Origin: Zooshikella sp050749885
Lineage (GTDB): Bacteria > Pseudomonadota > Gammaproteobacteria > Pseudomonadales > Zooshikellaceae
Assembly: GCF_050749885.1 (NCBI RefSeq)
Contig: NZ_JBOIUB010000013.1
Coordinates: 1-64,000 of the forward strand
Direction of reading: 5' to 3'
Length of the DNA stretch: 64,000 nt
Below are positions 43,042 through 52,460 of this stretch, in pieces. Within the stretch, counting starts at the first letter, position 1. The number at the start of each line of letters is the position of its first letter. The position numbers were made by a program, and so were the translations under genes. Below the pieces are notes generated by a model that saw nothing but the letters and a program-made list of their open reading frames with translations, was not told where the DNA came from and searched no databases.

Positions 43042-45126
43042 TTATTTAGCGGAAGGGATATATTTTCCTTTGTGGATAGAAAAATTGTCAAAACGTGAGT
43101 AAACAGTTTTACTGGGTGCCCAGCTTTGATCACTGCCACCAAAAAAGGTATTAAATAGCAACTGATTTATTTCGCTATTTGAGGATTGACTGCCTCTTAA
43201 CATAATTGGGCTATTTTCAATAAGTTTTTTACCATTGATATACACCTCAATTTTACCTTGCTGGTTATTGTTATTTTCTCCAACGTTGACATAAAGAGAA
43301 ATGCTATACCATTTACCTGGGGTAAATTGAAATGATTCAGCCATGGTTGATTCACCACAGCGTTGTTGACGATCTTGCGGGTAATAGTAGCTTCTTAATT
43401 GCCCTTCTCTTGCCCACATCAAACGTGCACTCCAGCCTTCAGTATGACCTGTCTTACAGCCTGTGACATGTTGTACGGGACCTAAACCAGGAAGCTTTCC
43501 ACCTTTAACAAATTCGAAGCCAGGTTCAAACAGAACGTCGTAATTTAGTGTGTATGCTTTAGCAGGTGGGAGACTATAGCGACTAGTAATCCGAGGTGAT
43601 CCTTGTTCATTGGGGTGATAGCTGATACGTAAACATTTTCCATGGTTATTGCCACAGTCGCTTTTAATATTGACTTCTTCAGATAGTTTAAGATTGAGTG
43701 GTTTCGATGAGACGTTTTCAAAATCTTCAGTAAATACAGGTTGCTCTGGTTGTTGTTGGTTTGCTTCTGTTGGTGTCCACCAGTTACCAGAAATAAATAA
43801 CATCGCCAGTAAATTGATTGTATCGCTGTAGTAACTGTCCTTTGTTTTACGCATTATGTCCCAGCCTTTGTTAACAAAAGACTGATATTGAGTATCTCCC
43901 ATTGCTGCCGCTGCTGCAATCATTGGCGCTGTAAAAGCCATGGAACTGTAACCTACCAAGGGCGTACCATCCAGGGTGTAACCAGCCATAATACTGGATG
44001 GATTTGAGTCTGTCGCATTGGTTATCCACTGGATAATTGGTTTCAATAACGCTCGGGATGCATCTTGGTTATGATGTACTGCATCAACCGCAATACGTAA
44101 TGGAAAGCGGCAAGCATTCCATGAAAAGTCATCATCCGTTTCACCTTCCAGAAAATCAGGTGGTGCTGGTTTTGCTGACTCGCCCACTATAAAGTCGGGC
44201 ATGAGTCCCGTTGATTGAGAGTGGTTCTGTTGTATTTGTGTTGAAACTTTAAAAATAGTATCGACGGCTTGATTCCAGGCATCATCTTTTGTTGCTTGAT
44301 AAAAAGCTCTTAAATGGCCAATCATCCAGTCTGATGAGCGGGTAGACCACTGATTGGTATCCCAGTCCCCGAGCATAAGTCGTTTGGATTGTGAGTTGAG
44401 GTTACTTTTCAGGATGCCTTGTTGAATGATGCGCTTTGCTTCTTTCAGGTAGTTAACTTTTCCGGTAGATCCCCACTGTTTATCAGCCAGTAGCAACGCA
44501 TAAGCGATATCAAGATCACCATCAGTTGCTGAGTTGGAGTCTTTATTGGGTGATTCTGACTCATCAATAACCCAAGACATAAGATGTGAATTACCTTTAC
44601 TACGATGCTTATCGTACATGTTATACATGCCATCAAATTTATCTTGAGTTGAGTTTGTAGCATCAGCCATCAAGACTAAAATTAACATGCCATAACCGTG
44701 TGCTTCAGAAGTGGTTATTTCATTACCATCACCTCCTGTGCCCTTCATAGCTACGTAATAACCACCACCAGGTGTATTGCCATTTGATGCTTTAATATAG
44801 CTTTTTTGCCACTGTTCAAAGTAGCTTTTAACCTGTTGGTTAAGTACATCTTGTTGGTGCTGACTGGGCTTGGTTAACTTTTGAAAATTGTGCTGTTGTG
44901 GATAAGGATGTTTAACTTGGTCTGGCTTGGGGTCTACAGGTGGCTCCCAATCATCAACAATAATAACGGCATCATCTGGACCTACATCACTTGGTGCATA
45001 GTGTGTTACATCTGATTGGGCTATTTCACTGGAAAATACTGTGAGAGGCATCAAGCTGACGGTGGAGGCAACGACTACACTCAGTAGGGTGTGGCTAGGA
45101 AACTTGTTTTTTTTGATGTCATTCAT
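43042..45126 (-). CDS. secreted GH8 glycosidase with C-terminal PL14-like domain
   Basis: The 694-residue protein has a signal peptide (VVVASTVSLMPLTVFSSE). A glycoside hydrolase family 8 domain spans about residues 65-450, with the catalytic-acid region TSEAHGYGM and the DGDLDIAYALLLAD signature, plus AGYTLDGTPLVGYSS. After a Gln/Pro linker, residues about 470-694 match the polysaccharide-lyase-14-like fold (YDVLFEPGFEFVKGGKLPGL, FGGSDQSWAPSK). GH8 members cleave cellulose, chitosan or xylan. ATG 45126 with AGGT upstream is chosen over GTG 45171. Which polymer is attacked is unknown. Confidence 0.88.
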   Translation of the reverse strand: MNDIKKNKFPSHTLLSVVVASTVSLMPLTVFSSEIAQSDVTHYAPSDVGPDDAVIIVDDWEPPVDPKPDQVKHPYPQQHNFQKLTKPSQHQQDVLNQQVKSYFEQWQKSYIKASNGNTPGGGYYVAMKGTGGDGNEITTSEAHGYGMLILVLMADATNSTQDKFDGMYNMYDKHRSKGNSHLMSWVIDESESPNKDSNSATDGDLDIAYALLLADKQWGSTGKVNYLKEAKRIIQQGILKSNLNSQSKRLMLGDWDTNQWSTRSSDWMIGHLRAFYQATKDDAWNQAVDTIFKVSTQIQQNHSQSTGLMPDFIVGESAKPAPPDFLEGETDDDFSWNACRFPLRIAVDAVHHNQDASRALLKPIIQWITNATDSNPSSIMAGYTLDGTPLVGYSSMAFTAPMIAAAAAMGDTQYQSFVNKGWDIMRKTKDSYYSDTINLLAMLFISGNWWTPTEANQQQPEQPVFTEDFENVSSKPLNLKLSEEVNIKSDCGNNHGKCLRISYHPNEQGSPRITSRYSLPPAKAYTLNYDVLFEPGFEFVKGGKLPGLGPVQHVTGCKTGHTEGWSARLMWAREGQLRSYYYPQDRQQRCGESTMAESFQFTPGKWYSISLYVNVGENNNNQQGKIEVYINGKKLIENSPIMLRGSQSSNSEINQLLFNTFFGGSDQSWAPSKTVYSRFDNFSIHKGKYIPSAK

Positions 45127-45660
45127 ACATTTACCTGTTGTTGCCAAAGGAAGCGAGTCTGGTAACTTCACTTAATAAATTTTTTATATATACCTTTCGC
45201 TATAGGTATATTTAGCCCCCATATAAGGGATACATAGGTTTTGAGTTTGTAATGAAGGTTATCCTAAAATACCTAAGGTATAAGAACGTTGCGTGAAACC
45301 TAATCAGGCGAGCAGATTGGTTCACAGACTGAAGGAAATAGTTAATAATAAAATATGCTTCACAGTGAAAATGATAATGAAATATGATTAAAAAAATAGA
45401 TGAGTGTTAATATTTTTATGAGAAAATAGGTAAGGGACGTTGTTTTTTTTAGATATTTTTGGATTGTTTTTCGTGAAATACTTTTGTATTTTGCGATTTG
45501 TTTATAGGGTTTTTAGCGCTAGAGAAAGGTGGATAAAAAATTAAATTGCTGAATCATTTCTTTAAATCGTTAATGATAGCGTGGTTTAAAAAATATTTTG
45601 AAAGGGGTATAAAAGGAAAGGATTTCAGCCTAGTGGTGAAATCCTGAATATACAATCGAG
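45127..45660. other. AT-rich intergenic region between GH8 and fre genes
   Basis: No gene is visible. TATACCT and AGGTATA near 45190-45210 form a small inverted repeat. The region holds the GH8 promoter, which I cannot place with confidence. At the right end lies the fre terminator hairpin. Confidence 0.5.
45620..45646 (-). terminator. fre terminator hairpin
   Basis: AGGATTTCA (45620-45628) pairs with TGAAATCCT (45638-45646). On the minus strand the stem is followed by TTTCCTTTTA, 15 bases after the fre stop codon. This is a plausible intrinsic terminator. Confidence 0.6.
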
Positions 45661-46395
45661 TTATTTTTGTCTGGGTGCATAATCAAACACATCTGCTGCG
45701 ATATGATCAGCAGCTATACCTTCACTTATAAGCCCATCAAATGTAGCATAAACCATGGTGGGTGAGCCGCTAATATAAAAGAAAGCATCTTTTATATTTA
45801 CTAAGTCTTCATGAACTGCTTCAATTAATAAACCTGATCGGTACACTTCATCTTCAATGGCTGAGTCGCTCACAACTGGATGGAAAATTATTTTATTTTC
45901 TTTGGCCCATTGTTGAGGGAGTGCTTGTAAATAAAACTGTTCTGATAATCTTGCTCCCCAGTATAAGTGCAATGGATAGGCATGTTGTTGGACAAAACAG
46001 TGTTCTAACATGCTTTTCATTTGCGCAAAACCTGTGCCTGCTGCAATAAAGACCAAAGGTTTTTTAGGTATTGTTGCTAAGTGGCAGTTGCCCAAAGGTA
46101 AAGTAATGGTTAGCGTTTTTTGTTGTTGAATATAGTCAATTACCTGTTTTGAAAGCTCACTTTCAGGTAAATATTGAATATGAAGCTCAAGCTGATAATC
46201 ACTGTTTTGGTATTGTTCTGGTGCACTGGCAATAGATAAAGGACATTGTTGCTGATTAGGTAATTGAACTATTAAATACTGACCAGCATAAAAGGTAGGT
46301 AATGGCTCAGTTGTTTGTTGAAGACGAACGCGAAAAATAGTGTTAGGGAGGCGATCGATACTGTAGATGTTCACTTCTAAGGTTTTTGTAGTCAC
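45661..46395 (-). CDS. fre: NAD(P)H-flavin reductase
   Basis: The enzyme reduces free flavins with NAD(P)H and belongs to the ferredoxin-reductase-like superfamily. In 244 residues it has the flavin-binding CPLSIASAP, the NAD-binding FIAAGTGFAQMKSMLEH, YWGARLSEQFYL and the C-terminal FFYISGSPTMVY segment. It is downstream of ubiD, as in E. coli. UbiD-type decarboxylases need prenylated FMN, which is made from reduced FMN, so the pairing makes biochemical sense. Confidence 0.9.
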   Translation of the reverse strand: MTTKTLEVNIYSIDRLPNTIFRVRLQQTTEPLPTFYAGQYLIVQLPNQQQCPLSIASAPEQYQNSDYQLELHIQYLPESELSKQVIDYIQQQKTLTITLPLGNCHLATIPKKPLVFIAAGTGFAQMKSMLEHCFVQQHAYPLHLYWGARLSEQFYLQALPQQWAKENKIIFHPVVSDSAIEDEVYRSGLLIEAVHEDLVNIKDAFFYISGSPTMVYATFDGLISEGIAADHIAADVFDYAPRQK

Positions 46396-46429
46396 TGCTG
46401 GCGCTCCACAATTATAATTTCACAAGCGG

Positions 46430-46554
46430 TTATCCCTTTCGCAACTAATTTTTATGGTTTGTTGTCAGCAATTTGTTCCTAGTCGTTTATTCATTTTAGC
46501 TTCTGAGGCATTATCGTTTGATTGCTGACCCTAAAAATTCTGCGCTACGGGTCT
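46430..46554. repeat. R1 repeat, copy D (degenerate)
   Basis: This 125-base stretch between ubiD and fre starts TATCCCTTTCGCAACTAATTTTTATGG and keeps GGTTTGTTGTCAGC. It ends CCCTAAAAATTCTGCGCTACGGGTCT. It aligns by eye with both ends of R1 copy A. The middle is more divergent. Confidence 0.5.
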
Positions 46555-46570
46555 TATTGACAGTTTTTTA

Positions 46571-48037
46571 TTACATTATGTTTAGCTGATCCCATAGTTC
46601 ATCAATACGTTGTTTAACTGATTCAGTCATCACAATGGGTTTTCCCCATTCTCGGTTTGTTTCACCAGGCCATTTGTTGGTGGCATCCATCCCTACTTTA
46701 GAACCTAAACCAGAAATTGGCGATGCAAAGTCAAGGTAATCGATGGGGGTATGATCAACAAATGTCATATCTCGCTGAGGGTCCATCCGGGTTGTCATTG
46801 CCCATATAACATCTTGCCAGTTTCGAGCATCAATATCATCATCAGTAACAATGACAAATTTGGTATACATAAATTGTCGTAGGAATGACCAGACACCTAA
46901 CATAATTCTTTTGGCATGACCTGGATATTGTTTTTTGATGGTCACAACTGCTAGACGATATGAACAGCCTTCAGGCGGTAAATAAAAGTCAACAATTTCT
47001 GGAAACTGTTTTTGTAATATAGGTACAAAAACTTCGTTAAGTGCAACGCCTAAAATTGCGGGCTCATCTGGGGGCCTGCCGGTATAGGTGCTATGGTAAA
47101 TGGGATTTGTACGGTGGGTTATACACTCTACGGTAAAAACAGGAAAGTTATCAACTTCATTATAGTAGCCTGTATGGTCACCATAGGGGCCTTCAGGGGC
47201 AAACTCATCTGGGTAAATAAAACCTTCTAGCACAATTTCTGCGCTAGCGGGAACTTGTAAGTCAGAGGTATGGCATTTTACAAGCTCAGTTTTACTGCCT
47301 CGAAGTAAGCCAGCAAATGCATATTCACTCAAAGTATCAGGAACTGGAGTGACTGCCCCTAAAATGGTTGCTGGGTCAGCACCAAGGGCAATTGCAACTG
47401 GAAAAGGTTTTCCTGGGTTAACACTTTGCCACTCTTGGTAATCAATAGCACCGCCTCGATGTGATAACCAGCGCATAATGAGTTTATTACGCCCTAGCAG
47501 CTGCATTCGATAAATGCCTAAATTATAGCGAGGCTTATGTGGACCTTGGGTAATCACCAGGGGCCAGGTTACTAAAGGGGCAACATCGCCTGGCCAGCAT
47601 GTTTGAATAGGTAATGAGGTGAGATCAACATCAGATGCTTTAAAAATTTCCTGTTGGCAAGGTGCATTTCGAACCTGCTTTGGACTCATATTCATGACTT
47701 GCTTGAAGATGGGTAATTTTTCCCAAGCATCTTTCATTCCCTTGGGAGGTTCAGGCTCCTTCAAGTAAGCCAACAGTTGACCTATTTCTCGTAAATGGGA
47801 AACAGACTCTGCTCCCATTCCATAAGCAACCCGTTCAGGTGTGCCAAACAGATTCGCTAATAAAGGGATTGAAGACCCCTTTGGTGATTCAAACAAAAGG
47901 GCAGGGCCCTGTCGTCGTAAAGTCCGATCAGCAATTTCGGTGATTTCTAAATAGGGATCAATAGGGGTCTTAATACGCTTGAGTTCACCCTTTTTTTCCA
48001 ACTGTTTGATAAAGTCGCGTAAATCTTTGTATTTCAT
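46571..48037 (-). CDS. ubiD: 4-hydroxy-3-polyprenylbenzoate decarboxylase UbiD
   Basis: UbiD decarboxylates the aromatic ring in ubiquinone synthesis and uses prenylated FMN. The 488-residue protein begins MKYKDLRDFI like its homologues, so ATG 48037 is preferred to a codon 15 residues upstream. Motifs are intact: YNLGIYRMQLLGRNKLIMRW, HRGGAIDYQEW, ALGADPATI, PEGPYGDHTGYYNEVD (with the catalytic Glu region) and RMDPQRDMTFVDHTPIDYLD. It is upstream of fre and downstream of rho. Confidence 0.95.
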   Translation of the reverse strand: MKYKDLRDFIKQLEKKGELKRIKTPIDPYLEITEIADRTLRRQGPALLFESPKGSSIPLLANLFGTPERVAYGMGAESVSHLREIGQLLAYLKEPEPPKGMKDAWEKLPIFKQVMNMSPKQVRNAPCQQEIFKASDVDLTSLPIQTCWPGDVAPLVTWPLVITQGPHKPRYNLGIYRMQLLGRNKLIMRWLSHRGGAIDYQEWQSVNPGKPFPVAIALGADPATILGAVTPVPDTLSEYAFAGLLRGSKTELVKCHTSDLQVPASAEIVLEGFIYPDEFAPEGPYGDHTGYYNEVDNFPVFTVECITHRTNPIYHSTYTGRPPDEPAILGVALNEVFVPILQKQFPEIVDFYLPPEGCSYRLAVVTIKKQYPGHAKRIMLGVWSFLRQFMYTKFVIVTDDDIDARNWQDVIWAMTTRMDPQRDMTFVDHTPIDYLDFASPISGLGSKVGMDATNKWPGETNREWGKPIVMTESVKQRIDELWDQLNIM

Positions 48038-48216
48038 CGGAGTCCAAAATGCCTCATTCAGACCAGCATTATAGCTAGCCATGAATTATGACAAAAGGGA
48101 CGGTTTGTAAGGGAATTATTTATGTGTACCCAATACGCTAAATTGAGCGCAACTTATTGGGTTAATAATGACCACTAGCCAAACAATAAAGCACCAGTGA
48201 TTTTATATTTTTAGCC

Positions 48217-48249
48217 CATAACCACCTACTGAAGCAGCAGATGGTTATG
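48217..48249 (-). terminator. possible rho terminator
   Basis: CATAACCA (48217-48224) and TGGTTATG (48242-48249) form a perfect stem with a 17-base loop, about 40 bases after the rho stop. The following minus-strand sequence is only moderately T-rich. A second stem, ACCCAATA / TATTGGGT, lies at 48128-48162. Either may end the transcript. Confidence 0.4.
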
Positions 48250-48285
48250 ATTGATTGGAGGTTCAATACACATACTGAAGAGTAT

Positions 48286-49545
48286 TTATTTCCTCTTCAT
48301 GGATTGGAAGAACTCTTCGTTTGTTCTTGTGTCTTTCATTCGGTCAGCGAGGAATTCAATGGCAGCAATTTCATCCATTGGGTGAAGTATTTTCCGTAGA
48401 ATCCACATACGCTGTAACTCTTCTTCCGTGGTGAGTAAGTCTTCTCGACGAGTACCTGAGCGAGTAATGTTAATCGCAGGGAACACACGTTTTTCTGCAA
48501 TACGTCGGTCAAGATGCAGTTCCATATTACCCGTACCTTTAAATTCCTCGTAAATAACTTCGTCCATTTTAGAACCAGTATCTACCAAGGCTGTAGCGAT
48601 AATAGTTAAACTGCCGCCTTCTTCAATATTCCGTGCTGCACCAAAGAACCGCTTTGGTCTTTCTAGTGCATGAGCATCAACACCACCGGTGAGTACTTTT
48701 CCTGATGAGGGAATCACAGTGTTGTAAGCTCGAGCCAAACGAGTGATGGAGTCTAAAAGAATGACAACATCCTTTTTATGTTCCACGAGTCGTTTTGCTT
48801 TTTCGATAACCATTTCTGCCACTTGAACGTGACGAGAAGGAGGTTCATCGAAGGTGCTTGCTACCACTTCGCCTCGTACAGAACGAGCCATTTCTGTGAC
48901 TTCCTCTGGACGTTCGTCAATGAGAAGTACAATAAGGTGGCATTCTGGGTTATTACGTGAAATGTTGGACGCAATATTTTGTAGCATTAATGTTTTACCC
49001 GCTTTTGGCGGAGAAACAATTAAGCCACGTTGCCCTTTCCCGAAAGGGGCGACTAAGTCAATAATACGCGCTGTTAAATCTTCAGTGGAGCCATTACCAG
49101 CTTCCATTAACAGGCGTTCTTGGGGAAATAAAGGCGTTAAATTTTCAAATAATATTTTATTTTTTGCATTTTCAGGCTTGCCAAAGTTAATTTCATTAAC
49201 TTTTAGCAGTGCAAAATAGCGTTCACCATCTTTAGGGGGGCGTATCTTGCCTGCAATCGTATCGCCTGTACGTAGATTGAAGCGGCGAATTTGGCTAGGA
49301 GATACATAAATATCATCAGGGCCTGCCAAGTAAGAACTGTCCGCAGAGCGCAGAAAGCCAAAGCCATCCTGTAATATTTCAAGTACACCATCGCCATAAA
49401 TATCTTCACCACTGCGGGCATGACGCTTCAGTATTGAAAAAATTACATCCTGTTTCCGGGATCTGGCTAAGTTGTCTAGTCCCATTTGGCTTGCAATTTC
49501 CAGCAATTCTGGGACGGGTTTTTGCTTTAATTCGGTAAGATTCAT
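48286..49545 (-). CDS. rho: transcription termination factor Rho
   Basis: Rho is the hexameric RNA helicase that ends many bacterial transcripts. The 419-residue protein has the N-terminal RNA-binding domain (MNLTELKQKPVPELLEIASQ, YGDGVLEILQDGFGFLRS), Walker A PPKAGKT near residue 179, Walker B VVILLDSITRLARAYN, and the conserved tail FLADRMKDTRTNEEFFQSM. No unusual insert is present. In enterobacteria trxA and rho are neighbours, as here. Confidence 0.98.
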   Translation of the reverse strand: MNLTELKQKPVPELLEIASQMGLDNLARSRKQDVIFSILKRHARSGEDIYGDGVLEILQDGFGFLRSADSSYLAGPDDIYVSPSQIRRFNLRTGDTIAGKIRPPKDGERYFALLKVNEINFGKPENAKNKILFENLTPLFPQERLLMEAGNGSTEDLTARIIDLVAPFGKGQRGLIVSPPKAGKTLMLQNIASNISRNNPECHLIVLLIDERPEEVTEMARSVRGEVVASTFDEPPSRHVQVAEMVIEKAKRLVEHKKDVVILLDSITRLARAYNTVIPSSGKVLTGGVDAHALERPKRFFGAARNIEEGGSLTIIATALVDTGSKMDEVIYEEFKGTGNMELHLDRRIAEKRVFPAINITRSGTRREDLLTTEEELQRMWILRKILHPMDEIAAIEFLADRMKDTRTNEEFFQSMKRK

Positions 49546-50209
49546 AGCGGGTTATATGAAATAACAATGAAAGGTATACTAAGTTGCTGTAGTGATAGCA
49601 GAAACCAAGGTATGTGTTTGGTAATTACTAATTCGGTAAGTATTGTTTGAATCGAGTATTCTATATTTCGTTTGTACAATTATTTTGTACAGTTCGTTTT
49701 TCGATCGCACTATTGCTTGTAAATTAGTTTTTGTAAAGTAATTTATGTTTTTGAAGTTCTATCTTTTCAGTATTTCTTTGTTTTACAACAAAATATCAGC
49801 TTCTGCAGTTAACTAACGTAACTAAATTACAGCACAACTTAATTACAGATTACAGTATAACAATAGATAGCGTATTACGAGAAAATCTCAATTACAAGTA
49901 ACACATGAGGTTGGTATTTCTTGTTTAGAGACTGTTTACTTCGATACAGCTGACTTATCAATACCTTAAAGGGTAGTCCTACAAGGAACCAACAGCTGAA
50001 TTACTGTAATAAGAATAGCTTCCTGCACTCAATTAGGCTAGTTTGCATAATCTATCACTGATAATAGATTCAGTCTACTACTAAGTCCAGAAAAAAATAG
50101 GAATATGCAATAAACGTTGTATGAGTCACTATTAATAGCTGTTTGTATGGGGCTTTTTGGGATACAGTGCAGGCTATGCTGCACTGATTTGACAAGAAAC
50201 ATCACACCA
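49546..50209. other. rho upstream region
   Basis: The 664-base gap between trxA and rho carries a hairpin at 50165-50186 and no gene I can support. A leader controlling rho by autogenous attenuation is expected from other bacteria, and such leaders are typically unstructured, pyrimidine-rich and long. The sequence is consistent with that but does not prove it. Confidence 0.45.
50165..50186 (-). terminator. hairpin downstream of trxA
   Basis: CAGTGCAG (50165-50172) and CTGCACTG (50179-50186) make a perfect 8-base stem with a 6-base loop, 24 bases after the trxA stop. There is no T run after it on the minus strand, so it may be a processing or pausing hairpin rather than a full terminator. Confidence 0.45.
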
Positions 50210-50536
50210 TTAGATGTTGCTATCAAGAAAAGCAGTTAGCTGAGATTTAGATAAAGCCCCTACTTTTGTTGCTTCAACATTACCATTTTTGAAAAGCATC
50301 AACGTAGGTATACCGCGTACGCCGTACTTAGGTGGTGTTTTTTCGTTCTTGTCAATATCCATCTTACAAATAGTCAGCTTACCTGCATACTCTTCCGCAA
50401 TAGCATCTAATACAGGAGCAATCATTTTACAGGGACCGCACCACTCAGCCCAATAGTCAACCAGTACAGGTCCTTCAGCGTTGAGGACATCCTGGTCAAA
50501 TGAGTCGTCAGTTACATGCTTGATATGTTCGCTCAT
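50210..50536 (-). CDS. trxA: thioredoxin TrxA
   Basis: This small cytoplasmic disulfide reductase is 108 residues long with the active site WAEWCGPCKM near residues 29-38. The cis-Pro segment GIPTLMLFKNG and the DIDKN block are intact. GGAGAAACTGCGAC precedes the ATG (GGAG at a normal distance). It is divergent from ppx, and rho lies downstream on the same strand. Confidence 0.98.
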   Translation of the reverse strand: MSEHIKHVTDDSFDQDVLNAEGPVLVDYWAEWCGPCKMIAPVLDAIAEEYAGKLTICKMDIDKNEKTPPKYGVRGIPTLMLFKNGNVEATKVGALSKSQLTAFLDSNI

Positions 50537-50753
50537 GTCGCAGTTTCTCCAAGATATATTCCAAAAAGAAAATGGGGCCTATGATAGCACTCTGTTCCTT
50601 AAGCAAACAATTCGCTAAGATGACCCATTAAATTGCAGTAATATGATACTGACTTGTTGTTATTTGTTATTAATTTGTCGTACTTGTTATTGACTTGGTG
50701 AATTTTAGACACTCACCCAGATAATAACAAAAATTAGCCAATTTGGACTGCTG

Positions 50754-52274
50754 ATGACCGATAGCATATCCCGCTCCGAACATAATGACCAGTCCCTGAT
50801 CGCAGCAATTGATCTAGGTTCAAACAGTTTTCACATGATTGTTGCGAGGCAGGAAGGTGATGAAATAAGGCCCATTGAGCGTTTGGGTGAAAAAGTTCAG
50901 TTAGCAGCAGGGTTGGATGATCATGGCGTACTTAGTTCAGATGCTATAGATCGAGGCTTAGCATGTTTAAGCCGGTTTGCACAATATGTCAGAGGATTAC
51001 CTGCGCACAGAATACGAGTAGTTGGTACCAATGCACTCCGCATGGCGACGAATGCTGAAGAATTTCTCTCGGCTGCGGAGAAAGTGTTGGGCCATGCTGT
51101 TGATGTTATTGCGGGCCGGGAAGAAGCACGGTTAATTTTTCAAGGCGTTGCTCATACTGTGGCGGGCCAAGATGAAGCACGCTTAGTGGTCGACATTGGT
51201 GGAGGAAGTACAGAGTTTGCTATAGGGCAAGGATTTAATACGACACTCTTAGAAAGTCTTCACATGGGATGTGTGGTATACACTAAACGTTTTTTTCCTC
51301 AAGGTGTCATTAGCGCCCAAAATTTCCAGGCTGCATATTATGCGGCTCGATTGGAGCTACTTAATATAATAGAAGACTGTCAGCAAACAGACTGGTCCGT
51401 AGCAATCGGCTCATCAGGAACGGTAAAGTCGATTGCCTTTGTTTTGCAAGGGTTAGGCATGACTGGCTCAGGTATTACATTAGAAGGGCTAGAACATCTT
51501 CGGCGACAGGTAATCGCTGTAGGCTGTGTAGATAAACTCAACTTACCAGGACTTAAGCCTGATCGTGTTGGGATTTTCCCGGCAGGACTGGCCATCTTGA
51601 TGGCTGTGTTTGAAGCATTTCAAATCCCCAGGATGGCATACTCCGATGGTGCCTTAAGAGAAGGGCTTTTGTATGACATGTTGGGACGCTTTCATCATGT
51701 GGATGTACGTAATCGCACAGTCCAGGCGTTAATGCGGCGTTATCATGTGGATACCAAGCATGCCAAGCGTGTGAGTAAGCATGCGATTAAATGCTTTGAC
51801 CAAGTAGATAACGTGTGGCTCTTAGAACAGGAAGATAGACAACTGCTTGGCTGGGCCGCCCAGTTACATGAAATTGGCCTGGATATTTCCCATGCGCAAT
51901 TTCATAAGCATGGTGCTTATATACTAAAGCATGCTGACCTGTTGGGTTTTTCGCGAGATGACCAGCTACGTTTAGCAATGTTAGTTCGCTGTCATCGGCG
52001 AGCACTGCCTGAAGACGCGTTTGTTGATTTTGTACCGGGTGTAGCAGCTCGTATGTTTAAGCTTGTTATTTTGTTAAGGATTGCCATTTTACTCAACCAT
52101 GTTCGGGATGATGAGCTATTGCCAGAGTATCATTTGGAAACCACAACTTCTGGCACGGGATTAAGCTTAACTTTGGGAGCAGGGTGGTTGTCTGAGCATC
52201 CTTTAACGCAGGCGGATTTTGAGCAAGAACAGCTGTATCTTGCAAAAGCGGGTTTTAGCTTTTCTGTTGCATAG
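50754..52274 (+). CDS. ppx: exopolyphosphatase (Ppx/GppA family)
   Basis: Ppx removes terminal phosphates from polyphosphate, and GppA forms hydrolyse pppGpp. The 506-residue protein has AAIDLGSNSFHMIVAR near residue 18, VVDIGGGSTEFAIG near 147 and an HD-like C-terminal domain (LLGWAAQLHEIGLDISH). The convergent neighbour is ppk1, the polyphosphate kinase, so ppx is the likelier identity. This pair controls the cell's polyphosphate pool. Confidence 0.93.
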   Translation: MTDSISRSEHNDQSLIAAIDLGSNSFHMIVARQEGDEIRPIERLGEKVQLAAGLDDHGVLSSDAIDRGLACLSRFAQYVRGLPAHRIRVVGTNALRMATNAEEFLSAAEKVLGHAVDVIAGREEARLIFQGVAHTVAGQDEARLVVDIGGGSTEFAIGQGFNTTLLESLHMGCVVYTKRFFPQGVISAQNFQAAYYAARLELLNIIEDCQQTDWSVAIGSSGTVKSIAFVLQGLGMTGSGITLEGLEHLRRQVIAVGCVDKLNLPGLKPDRVGIFPAGLAILMAVFEAFQIPRMAYSDGALREGLLYDMLGRFHHVDVRNRTVQALMRRYHVDTKHAKRVSKHAIKCFDQVDNVWLLEQEDRQLLGWAAQLHEIGLDISHAQFHKHGAYILKHADLLGFSRDDQLRLAMLVRCHRRALPEDAFVDFVPGVAARMFKLVILLRIAILLNHVRDDELLPEYHLETTTSGTGLSLTLGAGWLSEHPLTQADFEQEQLYLAKAGFSFSVA

Positions 52275-52460
52275 ACAGATTAATTGCAACTTTCAAAAAG
52301 ATTTTAAAAAGAGTGGCGCTGTCTTCGAAAACAGAAGTCTTATCACTTTAGATTTTTTTCTAATAATGTTTAGTTCAACGTGCACGTCTGAAAAATAGTT
52401 CATTTGACGTGCACTTTAGGTAGAGGGTTTAAGGTATTAGCGGCTCAAGATGATTGAGCG
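52275..52460. terminator. shared hairpin between convergent ppx and ppk1
   Basis: GTGCACGTC (52380-52388) and GACGTGCAC (52406-52414) form a perfect 9-base stem with a 17-base AT-rich loop in the gap between the two convergent genes. It can serve both strands, although T runs directly next to the stem are lacking. Confidence 0.5.
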
